A stretch of DNA of 64,000 nucleotides. It comes from Agelas oroides (Eukaryota; Porifera; Demospongiae; Agelasida; Agelasidae). The stretch covers positions 1,497,720-1,561,719 of the forward strand of contig OX422189.1 of assembly GCA_949130485.1 (NCBI GenBank), in the 5' to 3' direction. This document shows, piece after piece, positions 47,189 through 57,954 of this stretch; position 1 is the first letter of the stretch; each line of letters begins with the position of its first letter. The notes under the pieces were generated by a model. The model made no database searches and had not been told where the DNA came from. It saw only the letters and a program-made list of their open reading frames with translations. The position numbers and the translations under genes are program-made.

Positions 47189-47276
47189 CGTAATTTTACA
47201 ATCTATGGTAATGCCATTGCAATATTGTCAACATGTAGCTGGCTACCACGTGATCACGTAAGGCATGTAATTCTTA

Positions 47277-47380
47277 CATGTACATAATATGCTGACTCAG
47301 CACATACGAGAAAGTCTGCAAGTGACACCAGGCCCCTTTCCCGATTTTTGGGTGGGGCCTGGGGATGAGGCTAGGTCAAC
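47277..47380. repeat. Partial MITE related to 33826-33910, inverted orientation
   Basis: TGACACCAGGCCCCTTTCCC...GTGGGGCCTGGGGATGAGGCTA matches the reverse complement of 33828-33905, including the flanking TGCTGACTCAGCACATACG/TGTGCTGTGTCAGCA. The next bases, GGTCAACTTAGCGACT, match the left flank of the GC-rich element at 32801-32817. Confidence 0.65.
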
Positions 47381-47396
47381 TTAGCGACTCCCGGAC

Positions 47397-47549
47397 TAGT
47401 CTCGTGCCCAGACCCCACCCTCTCACGAGGAAAAGGGTCTGGTGACCATTGAGCGATTTCTTGGTTGTGCCGAGTCAGCAAAATGCCATTAGTCATGTGA
47501 CTTGAGTAGCGCAACAGAGGCGAGGGTGGGGTCTGGGCACGAAACTACG
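47397..47549. mobile_element. MITE with TAGTCTCGTGCCCAGACC ends
   Basis: Inverted ends TAGTCTCGTGCCCAGACCCC and its complement, about 150 bp apart. Its interior (GGTCTGGTGACCATTGAGCGATTTCTTGG) recurs inverted at about 47630-47675, so the region is a cluster of overlapping and partial copies. No clean TSD. Confidence 0.6.
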
Positions 47550-47676
47550 AATACGTCGGTCGGTCGATCGAGCTCGATCACATGGTTGCATGACGTAGGA
47601 CTATTTCATTGGGTTGTTCAGTATCAAGACTGCTGACTCGGCACAACCAAGAAATCGCTCAATGGTCACCAGACCC

Positions 47677-47944
47677 TCGATTCTGGGGCTTTTCTACTTA
47701 CGACGGAGTTATTTGAACGTGCCAATCAAATTGTAGCATGTCCAATTACTGGGGCGTCCCACTGGCACCCCAGCGCTTGTCCGGATGCTAATTGGTGATA
47801 ATTGAAGCCATGTAGAGGTGAGAACGTCCATATATGGCCAGCGCCGGCCGCGTTCAAACCCCGCTGACGTGTGCAAAAGCCCAAAGGCGCGCAATGTTAC
47901 CAGACGGATTTTCCGTAGGTTATTTCCTGCTGGGCACGAGACTA
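47677..47944. mobile_element. Left-truncated copy of the 327-bp MITE
   Basis: From CTCGATTCTGGGGCTTTTCT to GGGCACGAGACTA it matches 29536-29822 closely, but the left ~40 bp are replaced by a CCATTGAGCGATTTC-type sequence of the neighbouring MITE. Confidence 0.8.
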
Positions 47945-47946
47945 CC

Positions 47947-48272
47947 TAGTCTCGTGACCAGCCGGATATACCTACGGAAAGTCCGTCTGGTAACGTTGGG
48001 CTCGATTCTGGGGCTTTTCTACTTACGACGGAGTTATTTGAACGTGCCAATCAAATTGTAGCATGTCCAATTACTGGGGCGGCCCACTGGCGCCCTAGCG
48101 CTTGTGCGGATGCTAATTGGTGATAATTGAAGCCATGTAGAGGTGAGAACGTCCATATATGGCCAGCGCCGGCCGCGTTCAAGCCCTGCTGACGTGTGCA
48201 AAAGCCCAAGAAAGGCGCGCAATGTTACCAGACGGATTTTCCGTAGGTTATTTCCGGCTGGGCACGAGACTA
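47947..48272. mobile_element. Full-length copy of the 327-bp MITE
   Basis: TAGTCTCGTGACCAGCCGG to GGGCACGAGACTA, 326 bp, co-linear with 29496-29822. It abuts the previous copy with only two bases between them. No direct TSD, as expected if copies inserted into one another. Confidence 0.85.
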
Positions 48273-48383
48273 GAGACTACCAGACCCTTTTACGTTACTC
48301 GTAAGAGGGTGGGGTCTGGGCACGAGACTACTCCCGGACCGGCCGGCCCCATGCCCGCCCGTCGCGTGAGCTCGCCACGGACA

Positions 48384-50076
48384 ATGGTCACCAGCACCGT
48401 CGTCGAGGGAATTGGAAGCGGAGTGCGCGGGGGAGACAAACGTGGTCGTGGAACAGAGGACCCACTAGGCACCTAACTGAGGCAGCTACACCGCCTCAAA
48501 TTCCGGTGGATAGTTATGCAGTATGGCATCCTAATGTCGCTACTGGCGACGACTTCTGGCACGGTGCACGTTCCTTTGATACCGGTGCCTCCACCGAGGG
48601 TAGTGGGGGTTACGATTATGAAGTTGTTAGTGACTCCCCCGATGAACTGAAATGCTCCATTTGCCTTTTAGTGTTACGTGATCCAAGCCTGACCAGCTGT
48701 TGTGGAAAGCACTTTTGCCAGTCGTGCATTTCTCGCATCAAAAACGAAGGAAAGCCATGCCCCCTATGCCAAGAACAAAATTACCAACTCATGCTAGATA
48801 AGTCGATCATTCGAAGAGTGAAGGAACTCAAAATCAAATGTCCTAACAGTGGTCGTGGGTGTGAGTGGTTGGGTGAGCTTGGAAGCATTAGAAAGCATCT
48901 GGACGTCTCTTGTGGTTTTGTTGAAGTAACATGTGATTACTGCCAAAGAGAGGACATCCTGCGAAACAGTTTGTCTCATCATAAGAGTATATGCCCTGCA
49001 CGCCCATACAGATGCGAATACTGCGGCTTCAAAGACAAATGGGAATATGGGAATTCATAACGAGTGTACATCATAGTGAATGTGAAAATTACCCAGTGGA
49101 ATGCCCCAACAACTGTGATGTTGGGGCAGTTCAGCGCCATGAACTTGATAAGCATGTTAGGGAAGAGTGTACCCTTCGAGGAGTTAGTTGTGAGTTTGAG
49201 TGCGTTGGTTGTCAAGTTCGTTGTCCTCAAAAGCATATGGCTCGACACCTGAGTGAAGTGTCATCCCATCTAGGTATGGTTGTCTCGCACTTCCAAAACA
49301 AGTTGGCAGAGAAAGATGAAGTAATAGAAGAGCTAAGAATGTGCAGCAAAACACAGAGTCGACAGCTTTCAGCACTAACAACAAGTGTTCAGTCACAGAA
49401 GAAACACATAAAGGAGCTGGAAACAAACACCGAGCTAGTATCAGCACTAGTTCAGTCACAAGTAAGTGAGATTTTTGAACTAAGAGCAAATATTCAGTCA
49501 CAGAAGGATTACATAAAGGAATTGGAAGCAAACATAAAATCTAGTGCACGAGCAAGAGAGAAGCTGGAGTTTGAAGTTAGTGGTATGCATAGCATCTTCT
49601 ATGTACAAATTTTCCAGCTTCTAAAGGATATTGCATTAAGTAATCATGACATACGCATGTCCAATTCCAGAAATGAAGTGAGCAAAGGAGCAACCATGTT
49701 AGGTGCAGCTGGTGGTGCTCTCATTGGTGGTGCTCTGCTTGTTGGTGTTGCTGTTGCTGGTGGTCCTGCAGTTGGTTATGTTGGCAGCCGCAGTTATGCT
49801 GCACATGAAAGACTAGTAGTTTGTGTAGTATTTGGGGGAACAATTATTGGAGCGACTATAGCTGCTTTAATTTTCAGAAAGCCTGCAAGTATTGCAAGCA
49901 TCACATTTTCAAAGATGGATGGAAAGGAGAAACAACATGTTGCACGTATAGCAATCCAGGTTGCACGTGAACACAATCTTGACTTTGTGGAACATCTTCT
50001 TGCAAGAACGATTCTTGACAACCCGGTTAAAGCTCGATCATTTCTCCTAGCTATACTGAAAAGGCTAAACTATTAA
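48384..50076 (+). pseudogene. RING-TRAF zinc finger-coiled coil-glycine zipper gene, paralogue 3 (two frame breaks)
   Basis: Same family as 27801 and 29995. The upstream ATG (48384) is out of frame with the RING part by a net two bases, so the N-terminus is damaged or the start is elsewhere. The RING (CSICLLVLRDPSLTSCCGKH, then FCQSC and CPLC) and first TRAF zinc fingers read through to 49060. There an 8-base perfect tandem duplication (ATGGGAAT twice, 49037-49052) shifts the frame; the family sequence continues as FITSVHHSECENYPVECPNN through coiled coil to TAA at 50076. The hydrophobic region is longer than in the paralogues: GAAGGALIGGALLVGVAVAG, then a second stretch around VVFGGTIIGATIAALIF, so it could span a membrane twice. 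The tail LLAILKRLNY is conserved. Confidence 0.78.
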
Positions 50077-50234
50077 CTAAACTTCATGTACATGACTGTG
50101 TAGTATAGTTTCCCACAAGTGTATTCATACAGCTTTGATACAGACACAAGCAATCAAAAACTGAAGCCATGCATGCATGGAAAGCCTGGGAGTATAGCCC
50201 ACTCTGTGCCAGCTGTTATTGTTGCTCTAAGGGA
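50077..50234. other. 3' flank of paralogue 3
   Basis: No gene seen; AT-rich, presumed 3' UTR and spacer. Confidence 0.5.
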
Positions 50235-51085
50235 TCACTCTAAAAGTAGGAACGGGAAATGGGAAATAAGAAATGGGAAACGGGGAAATGGGGAAATGGA
50301 ACTGCAACGCCGGGTACTTCGACACAAAGTCGTGAGTTGTAAAAGACGACAGTAGAGTGTACATGTTGTGCAAAGTAGCTCAAGTATTACCTAGAGGAGG
50401 TAGGCCCAGACTAGACCCTTTTGGTGAGAAAAGCAAGAAGAATTAAGTCAGCAATAACATGCAACAGCGAAGAACTGCATGGAGTGTGTACATATATCTA
50501 CTTTGTCGGTATATAGGATTGGTCACTATAAAGCTGTTGTACATTCCCTCCTCCACTCAGTGCATGAAACTATAATTCACACACATTATTCTCCACAGAG
50601 CCCGTGTGTGTATCCACTGAAGAATGACTGCAAACAGCCATTTTGTGAACTTGTATATCAATTTTGGATAATACATACTGATGGTGATGTATGTATGTGA
50701 CAAATATACGTATGTATATCCATAACAATGCAAGAAACTGAAGAAACCTCAAAATGACTCCTTGTAGAATTTGGAACGAAGTAACAACAGTTCACAGATT
50801 CAACAAGCTTCAAGAAAGCTAAGAAGCGGCCAGAAGTAGAGTATGTATACATCTAGCTTACAGACCATGATGCCATGAATGCCCTTGCATACCCCTTTGA
50901 TGCCAACTGTAAGACAAAGATGGTAAGTGCCAATGGATGGACATTGACCTTCTTATTGATGATAGTGGTGCTGCAGTAACAAAACGTCAGCAGTTTGCTG
51001 AAGTGAAATACAATGTGCTTTCTTCCCATTTCCTCATTTCCTCATTTCCTCATTTCTCATTTCCTCATTCCTACTTTAAGAGTGA
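50235..51085. mobile_element. Possible 850-bp inverted-repeat element
   Basis: TCACTCTAAAAGTAGGAACG with a purine-rich GGGAAATG run at the left is mirrored by TTTCCTCATTCCTACTTTAAGAGTGA at the right. The interior has no recognisable coding. No target duplication was found, so this is a weak call. Confidence 0.45.
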
Positions 51086-53081
51086 CCTGCCACATTATGC
51101 TCAAAATGTACCTATTATTCCCAAAACTATGCCAGCATAATCTGCCCAACCCTACCCAGCACACGGAGCACTGGGCCACGGTCACCTACTAGGCTTGGCA
51201 TACGATCGCAAGACCTGGGCCTACCCAGTGAGTACAGTCTTGGCCACTGTGGCCTTTCTGCTGCTTCTAGACACAAGCTTCCTTTCACAAGCAGGCATTA
51301 TGCACTACTCACAGCTACTGACACTACAGCACTCTACTAAACTCCTTGTTTTTTTAATTTTATTTATTTAATCTAATCGATCTAAGCTTATCTTAATTAT
51401 AAACTGATTATTGGATGCCAATGCCGACAGGAAATGGGGAAAATCCCCAATTTTACGGACAGTGAACGGTTGAAGACTCCCAAAACGGACTGTGCGCTAA
51501 AAGTTTACAAAGACAAAGAATTCTATCAGCTTGGATTCCAGGTTTGTTGACCTTGAAAATACAGGGCCTTGCTGCACCCCAAGATGCTGCAGACTAGCTA
51601 ACAAATTTTCTGAGTTTTGTGCTACTTAGCTAATAAGTTTTATCATGATACCAGGAAGAGAGGAGTGAGGACTATATATAACTACCCATATGTTGCCATA
51701 GCAACTAATGTGATAATTACCCTCTCATGAGACACTGGATTATGAATGAATAACTTCATCCTCATAGTCCCAGTCTCAGACCCCAAAACCAACCCCAGCA
51801 TGGATCGTTTTCAGTATCATTATACTGGAAGCAATATATGCACTGGATGAGGTCTGGGGCAAGACTATTATTCTCATGGCCTCTTATGAATGGCTATGTA
51901 GACACTGACCATTGTGCTGTGCTGTGTCTTTGTATGTACTATTGGCTCTAATTGTAAGGAGCATATCAATCAAAGTAGTTGGCCACTGAGAATAGCTGGC
52001 ATCAAACCATGCATGCCCTCTCAAGCTGTTAACCAAGATCATTGATCATTGGTTATACTAACACCAACAGCAAGACTACCAGTACATCTATATACCCTGC
52101 CCAGTTACAAACCCACATTGCTTTTGCACAAACCTCATAACACCAATGTACTGAAATAAGATATTTCTTGGCAGTCACAAGAGAACAGCTAGCTTTGCAT
52201 GTCTCAAACTGCTGGGATTGCATATGCATCTCATGAATTCTGTTCGCTGCTGGTAGTTTTGACTGTAATATAAATCTGTGATGGTTGTTTTATTTTTATT
52301 TTTATTTTTTATTTTTTGGGCAGAATTAGTTGGTAGCAGTGCTATCCAATGCTAACATCAAGGTGTGTGTATTTGCCCAGTCACAAGACTCACCCCTACC
52401 ACATGCAGTGAAATTTATACTGATTCCGCATGCTGGAGGTGAAGCCCACTGCATGATTGATGTGAGCTTGATATACCAAGAACCAGTGGTTACAATGAAA
52501 TTATGTTTAAGGAGAGGGTGTGGTGGTGCATCAGGGATCGACATATTGGTCTCTGAATGATGAGAATACTTTTATAGCCAGCCTTTGCCACCATCCAGCT
52601 TTGGATCATTCAGAGTATACATACTGTAATAAAAAAACTGGATGGCAGCAAAGGCCTGGGAACAAGGCTAGAATAGAATACCCTCTGTCCAACAGCAATG
52701 AAAATATTGATGTCAACTATTCAATCTGGACAAACTGATCAAAGCAATAATTATCCTACAGTTCTTAAAGTAGTAGTGACAAAAATTTCATCTAAGACAA
52801 TACGAAGGAAAAGGTGACACAAATTGATAGCCTACACTACTCACAGCAACTGAAATAACTGAATGTGAAATTTATATGTTGGCAGCTGGGCAGTAAAACA
52901 AAGGAAGCCAATAGATGTAACTGTTACAAAATTAGTGTATAAAAAGATGTTTCTGACACTACATTGTTAACACACAGTATTAGAAACATGCAGGAAGTAA
53001 TTATAATGATGTTCCACGAATTTGATGATACACAGTCAAAGTTTGCTAACACTTGTGTATCATAAACATACACGATTGTGA
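51086..53081. other. No gene recognised
   Basis: AT-rich. It contains a T-rich (TTTTTA)n tract at about 52289-52318 and a lone GGCCTGGGAACAAGGCTAGA end of the TAGCCTCGT family at about 52653. 52920-53081 is presumed 3' UTR of the kinase gene. Confidence 0.45.
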
Positions 53082-53986
53082 TCACTGAACAAAGCATGTA
53101 TGAGTTGCAACTACAAGTTTTTCTAGAATACATACAACATCATCAGCAGTGGGACGCATTTTAGGGCTGTTGTGAAGGCACTGTTTGATTAACTTAATGA
53201 GGTCGTGGTCTCTATCTAGCTGCTGTTCTAACTGGTTGATGTATGTCTGACGTCGTTCAACTTCAGTGCGAGCACAAACTTTTCCATCATCATCACAGAA
53301 GGTGGCGAGAAGCAAGTTGCAGGGCAACACTTGTATGGCAGTGAAGAGGGCTAGGTGACCAAAGGAGAAGATATCGAGCTTCTTGTTGAATTTGGCATGA
53401 TCTAAACTGGCCTCGGGAGGCATGTAGATAATTGTGCCAGGAACGTGGGTTGTACTCTTAAACTCTGAGCTACTTGCTGGATCAACATCAATGATGCGAG
53501 AATTACCGAAATCGCTTATTTTTGCCACCCTATCTGAATTGAGCAGGACATTCCTGGCTGTAAGGTCACAGTGGATTACAAGTGGTTTGTGGTTGTGTAG
53601 ATAAACCAGCCCCATAGCTATGTCAAGCAGAATGGAGACCTTAGCGTTCAGGGAGAGGTTTGCATAGGAAGGGTTGAGGAGATAGTCATGAAGATTCGTC
53701 TGCATCTGTTCCATCACCAGTGCTGGCGATTGGGAGTTGGGCAGGTAACAAACACAGTGGTACCGGACAATGTTAGGGTGATGGATACTGCACAAGATCT
53801 GCAACTCAGCGAACAACTTCTCGTGAGACTCGTTAGGGCTCTTGCACATCTCCACTCTGAACCTTTTTGCTGCATACATTGCTCCTTCGATTTTGACTTG
53901 CTGAACACTGCCGTATGTTCCAGCGCCAAGCTGTCTACCAGTTGTTTCTGCTTTCTTAACAAGCGGCTTCAGCTGAGCCGTTTGGG
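53082..53986 (-). CDS. Protein kinase, terminal exon (gene partial)
   Basis: An acceptor (TTCATCCACAG) at 53987 opens an exon of about 300 codons ending in TGA at 53082. It holds an almost whole kinase domain: glycine loop GAGTYGSV, AAK lysine (MYAAKRF), alphaC glutamate in EKLFAELQIL, gatekeeper region LVMEQM, catalytic loop HCDLTARNVLL, DFGNSR, and PPEA in place of the usual APE. The loop has cysteine where most kinases have HRD arginine, and TARN recalls the tyrosine-kinase (A/R)ARN signature, so this fits the TK/TKL-like kinases seen in basal animals. It ends soon after a PTADDVVCILEKL helix I. Upstream exons, which would hold any receptor or adaptor domain, were not found in 54-55.6 kb and may lie further right beyond the transposon. 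Confidence 0.85.
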
Positions 53987-55353
53987 CTGTGGATGAAATA
54001 GATTATGCTCACATTAACATTAGTATGACAGACCACATTTGAAAAAGCTAAAATTCCAGGTTTCTGTTGCTATGGTGATGACAATACTTAATCACCATAC
54101 AGATAGGCTGTACCTATGGGTAAGGAGTCAAGCATGGAAAAATGCATGATACACTAAACTACCCCCTGGTTACTTACACAGCATCTGCCAGTTTTTTGCC
54201 TTCCTTTTTTGCCCTATACCTAAATCTGTCTTTGACTGTCCAGCATAAGCATTAAAGAATGAATACTTCTGTAAGTTTCACCTCTCACATATGTAGAGCT
54301 CATAATGATCTGGGAGTTGCCAAATTCTTATGTAATTTTATGCTCTTTAGGTCTCCAGGTCATGTAGGTGTGAGTTGTGATGCCCAGGTGACTCTGTAGT
54401 CACAACTCAAGCACTGAACTGAATTCCATTCTGAGGTGCAGCCTATCTATATCTGCACAGTGGCCAATAGGCATGAGGCATTGTTGTTGCCATAGCAACA
54501 GATATTACTGGGTATAAATTTGCCCAAACAAGGTCTATATGAGCCCAAGTTGTTTTAGCAAAGGAAGTGACACAATCAAAAGAGTATTCTTATACTACAT
54601 TGTTGTCATGGTAAAACCCTCTGGGTATAATCCCATGCACTAGTGTAAACTGAAAGTTGCTGATAACAGTGACACACATTGTACCCATCCACTCAGTGAC
54701 ACACAATGGAGGTTGCAGGTTATGTAATGCCAAAAATCACATTGGTGATATGAACAGATACTTTTGAGACTGTGTATAGATGCCAATTGGTGACACACAC
54801 ACTGTACACATGGAGGTGGCAACTAGGTGATGTCAATATTGTAAATGAAGCTGCAAATCAGGTACAACCACTAAGAAATAAGCCAAAAATCACTGTCTGG
54901 TAAGGCTTGGTGGTGATATGGACTGATACTTTGATACTATCTCAGTCTATGTGCTGACCTCATTAAATTTTTTTCCAATTTGTTCTTGTTTCCTTCAGAA
55001 GCAGACAATAACATTTTTCCAGTTTGAAGTGGATGTGTATACATACCAAACTAATACTTGCCAAGTCTGTTGTAAACAACATGCAAACATACACACACAC
55101 CTTATCACTACATGCTCATAACACTTTCATTGGCTAGTGTACACATGCTGGAGTTTCTTCCTAAAAAGTTCACAAAAAAAACAAGAAGTATACTTCTACA
55201 ATTTTACTAAACATGAGTTCTCCAGTTGAGTATGAGACTAATTCCCCAACACGACCTTTCTAACTTTATTTGGGGCGAGCCTGAGCGAGCCCCACACTAC
55301 ATTGCGGAAGTGTGTGTATATACGTACGTACGTGCTTGCGGCCATATACCGTA
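53987..55353. other. Presumed kinase intron or spacer with degenerate repeats
   Basis: No exon recognised. 54660-54960 holds two or three degenerate ~130-bp repeats (GTGACACACA...GTACCCAT...GGAGGTTGCA; AAAAATCACATTGGTGATATGAA...GATACTTT). Confidence 0.4.
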
Positions 55354-55497
55354 AATTACACCCCAAGATGCAACTATAACATAATTACACCCCAAGATGC
55401 AACTTAAAGGACCCGCGTAATATTACACCCCAAGATGCAACTTAAAGGACCTGCGTAATTACACCCCAAGATGCAACTTAAAGGACCCGCGTAATAT
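55354..55497 (+). repeat. Four-copy tandem repeat, ATTACACCCCAAGATGCAAC
   Basis: Copies start at about 55355, 55384, 55422 and 55458. The later ones include TTAAAGGACCCGCGTA. No spacer structure typical of CRISPR; a simple tandem array. Confidence 0.88.
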
Positions 55498-55506
55498 AAT
55501 ATAATA

Positions 55507-55698
55507 TAATACGCAGGCCAGAGGAAGCGTTGGACATCCAATCTGAGTTGATATTCGTTGATGGCATGGTGCACTTACCCCATGAATGAAACTTTGGTAC
55601 ACCAACAACTCTCCCTTCACCATGCAGCTACACCACTGTCACCCCTCACAGCGACTCGCGAAGGGATTTTTCCGCTTACGTGACGTCACACGTTCAAT
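55507..55698 (+). repeat. Tandem-unit segment B, copy 1
   Basis: CAGGCCAGAGGAAGCGTTGG to GACGTCACACGTTCAAT; matched at 62231-62413 with about 90% identity. The P-like transposon is inserted at its right end. Confidence 0.8.
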
Positions 55699-56250
55699 CA
55701 TGGATAATATAGTACGTGGGGTGGATAGGAAACACACGTGAAATACGAAGACGTTTACGGAATTTGACGACGCAGTCCTCGTAACGGTTCGCCTTTGCAG
55801 CTGTATCTAAGCGTATATTGTTGTTCTTGAGTTTCTTTTGAAGCGCTCGTTTCAGTCGCTCTTCTGCCGCTCCTACTGGTCTACTAGTCCTCAACAGTCG
55901 ATCCTATTGGGCTGGTAAGTTGGTATTAACTGGCATACATCATTGTATGACCATGGCTACTTTAGTAAAATTGCTGACACCCATTAGGCTATTGTACTTG
56001 TGCTGGGTAATCTCTCCAACTGTACAATTTTGTGCCAAAAGCTTACTGGCCTTTTGATCCCCACTGCTGGGTCCACTGGGTCCACTACTAGATGAGAGCC
56101 TTTAGCTCTCCTGTCCCAGCTTATAACCCACAAAAGGTGTGACTTGATGAGGTAGCCGGCAGCCATTAGGCTACTCCACATATAATATAGTATGTGTCCA
56201 TGGCTACTCATAGAATGCATGATATTCCATTAATTTGTGTTTAGGGTTCC

Positions 56251-57823
56251 ATGGATAAAGAGAATTTGAAGCCTAAACGGCGAAAGAAGAGCTATCGGCA
56301 CTTCCATGACAGAAGGAAAAATGATGTTAGGAAACACCAGGCAAAGGCAAGGGAAGTATTGTCTATTCTAGAAACAAATGCGTGTATATCTGCAGCCACT
56401 CATGCCCCAGCTCAGCAACAATCAAATCCAATATCATCCACACAACCGACCCTCCCCTCTCCACAACAACCAACCATCCCCTCTCAGAAACAACTGACCA
56501 TATTAACATCCATACATGACTCAGCAGCCACCCAGCAGATACCAATAACAACAGCAGAAACTCCTTCCCAGCCAGATTCAACCCTCCTTCAGCGACACCA
56601 TCCCAATTTATCTTTTGAAGATATGCGACAGCAGCTTCATTCTGTACCTCCATCTGCCTCATGGACCCCTGTGTATTCAGCAAGTTCAATCCAGTTCTGC
56701 ATGGTAAAAGTGGCACCAATGTCACAGGCAAAGGTTGAAAGATCGATTACAGTCAATAGTGATATGTCTTGGCACGTGCATATCGCTGGGAAGTTGGTAC
56801 CAATAGCTGCAAACAAACTTCTCAAAGATTTTTCATGTCGCATCTCAGAAATCAAATGCTTGCAGCGCATCATGCAGTGTGTTGAGAGGGCACACATTTG
56901 TCCCGGAAATCCACAGCCAGAGTTTGTCGAAATTTTGAATAAACGAGGTGGATCATCAGCTGGCAGCAAAGTAGCATTTGTGGATTCAGAAGTTGAAGTT
57001 GTCGATGTAGATGGTTGCATGTATGGACGGACAGTGCGAAGAATTGACTGCGAACTTCTCTGCATACCCAACACCACCCATCCCAAGTGATGCAAGATGT
57101 GCAGTGAGTTACACATGTATCACATGCTACTAAACATGCTTGTGTTATTTACATGTAGGTCCTCAGTGATACGGTTGCCAATGCACTGACCTACTTGGAT
57201 CAAGACCACACAAGAGAGACGAGGCTATTCATTTCACTGATGGACAGGTTCTTTGACTGTTTGAACGTAAAGTTGTACTACATTCACACTCTGTAGCAAA
57301 TGATTTCAACAATAAATTTCTCCTCCTTGCAGTGGCTGGAGACGACCTTTTTAGGCTACTTCCGGGAGTGGAAAAATGAGATCTGGTCATTACCACTTGA
57401 GCCAAGGGTGCAGCAACGCATGCTGATTAGTCGTGAGACAATGGAGGGATTGGAAATCACAGGTACAAACCCTTCAGACACTTGTTATATACCACGATTA
57501 TGACATTGTGCTATTATTCATTTATCTATGTAGTGACCTCCTTCTGTGAGCTAGCCCCGGTGCTGATCCGCAATTCTGGCCGATATCTGTTGAGCGAAGT
57601 TTTTAGTCAAGATCCAGTGGAGAGGTACTTCAGCAAGCAACGTCATCGAGGTGGAGGAAACGAGAATCCAACAGTTGAACAATCTCAAACGAATGCAGCT
57701 ATCTTAATGCAGCAACAGCAGACTCGCCATGATCTTAAGACTATGAACGTTATTCCTGACAGGCATGATGTACCCTCCATGCATATTGATGAACCCCTCC
57801 CCAAGAGAACACGGAAACACTAA
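56251..57823 (+). CDS. P-like transposase remnant (internally deleted)
   Basis: Exon 1 (56251-57090) gives MDKENLKPKRRKKSYRHF, a basic start, a Gln/Pro/Thr-rich linker, then a conserved N-terminal part with CPGNPQPEFVEI and RTVRRIDCELLC. The frame meets TGA in PK-TGA-CKMC; homologous proteins have R-C-x-x-C here, so this looks like CGA to TGA. Further exons follow at 57159-57266 (ETRLFISLMDRFFDCLN), 57333-57462 (WLETTFLGYFREWKNEI) and 57534-57823 (VTSFCELAPVLIR, FSQDPVERYFSKQRHRGG), all GT-AG with matching phases. The RNase-H-like catalytic core expected between exon 1 and 57159 is missing. It may make a 279-aa DNA-binding-type fragment only. Confidence 0.65.
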
Positions 57824-57954
57824 CATTATTATCAGCTGTTGTACATGTAATTGAGTGTTGTAAAGATGTTATGATGTTAACCCAATAGATTGATAATGCA
57901 AACATACAGTACAAGTACACAAACAAGATTACACAAGCTTTGCAGGAAAGAACT

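Noticed and set aside
52330-52560. 76-codon plus frame that looked exon-like
   Set aside because: No domain, no clear splice sites, and the antisense frame is equally open.
55354-55497. Short repeats at even spacing that could suggest a CRISPR array
   Set aside because: Only four copies, irregular period (about 28-38 bp), and the intervening sequence is itself repeated; the genome is eukaryotic.
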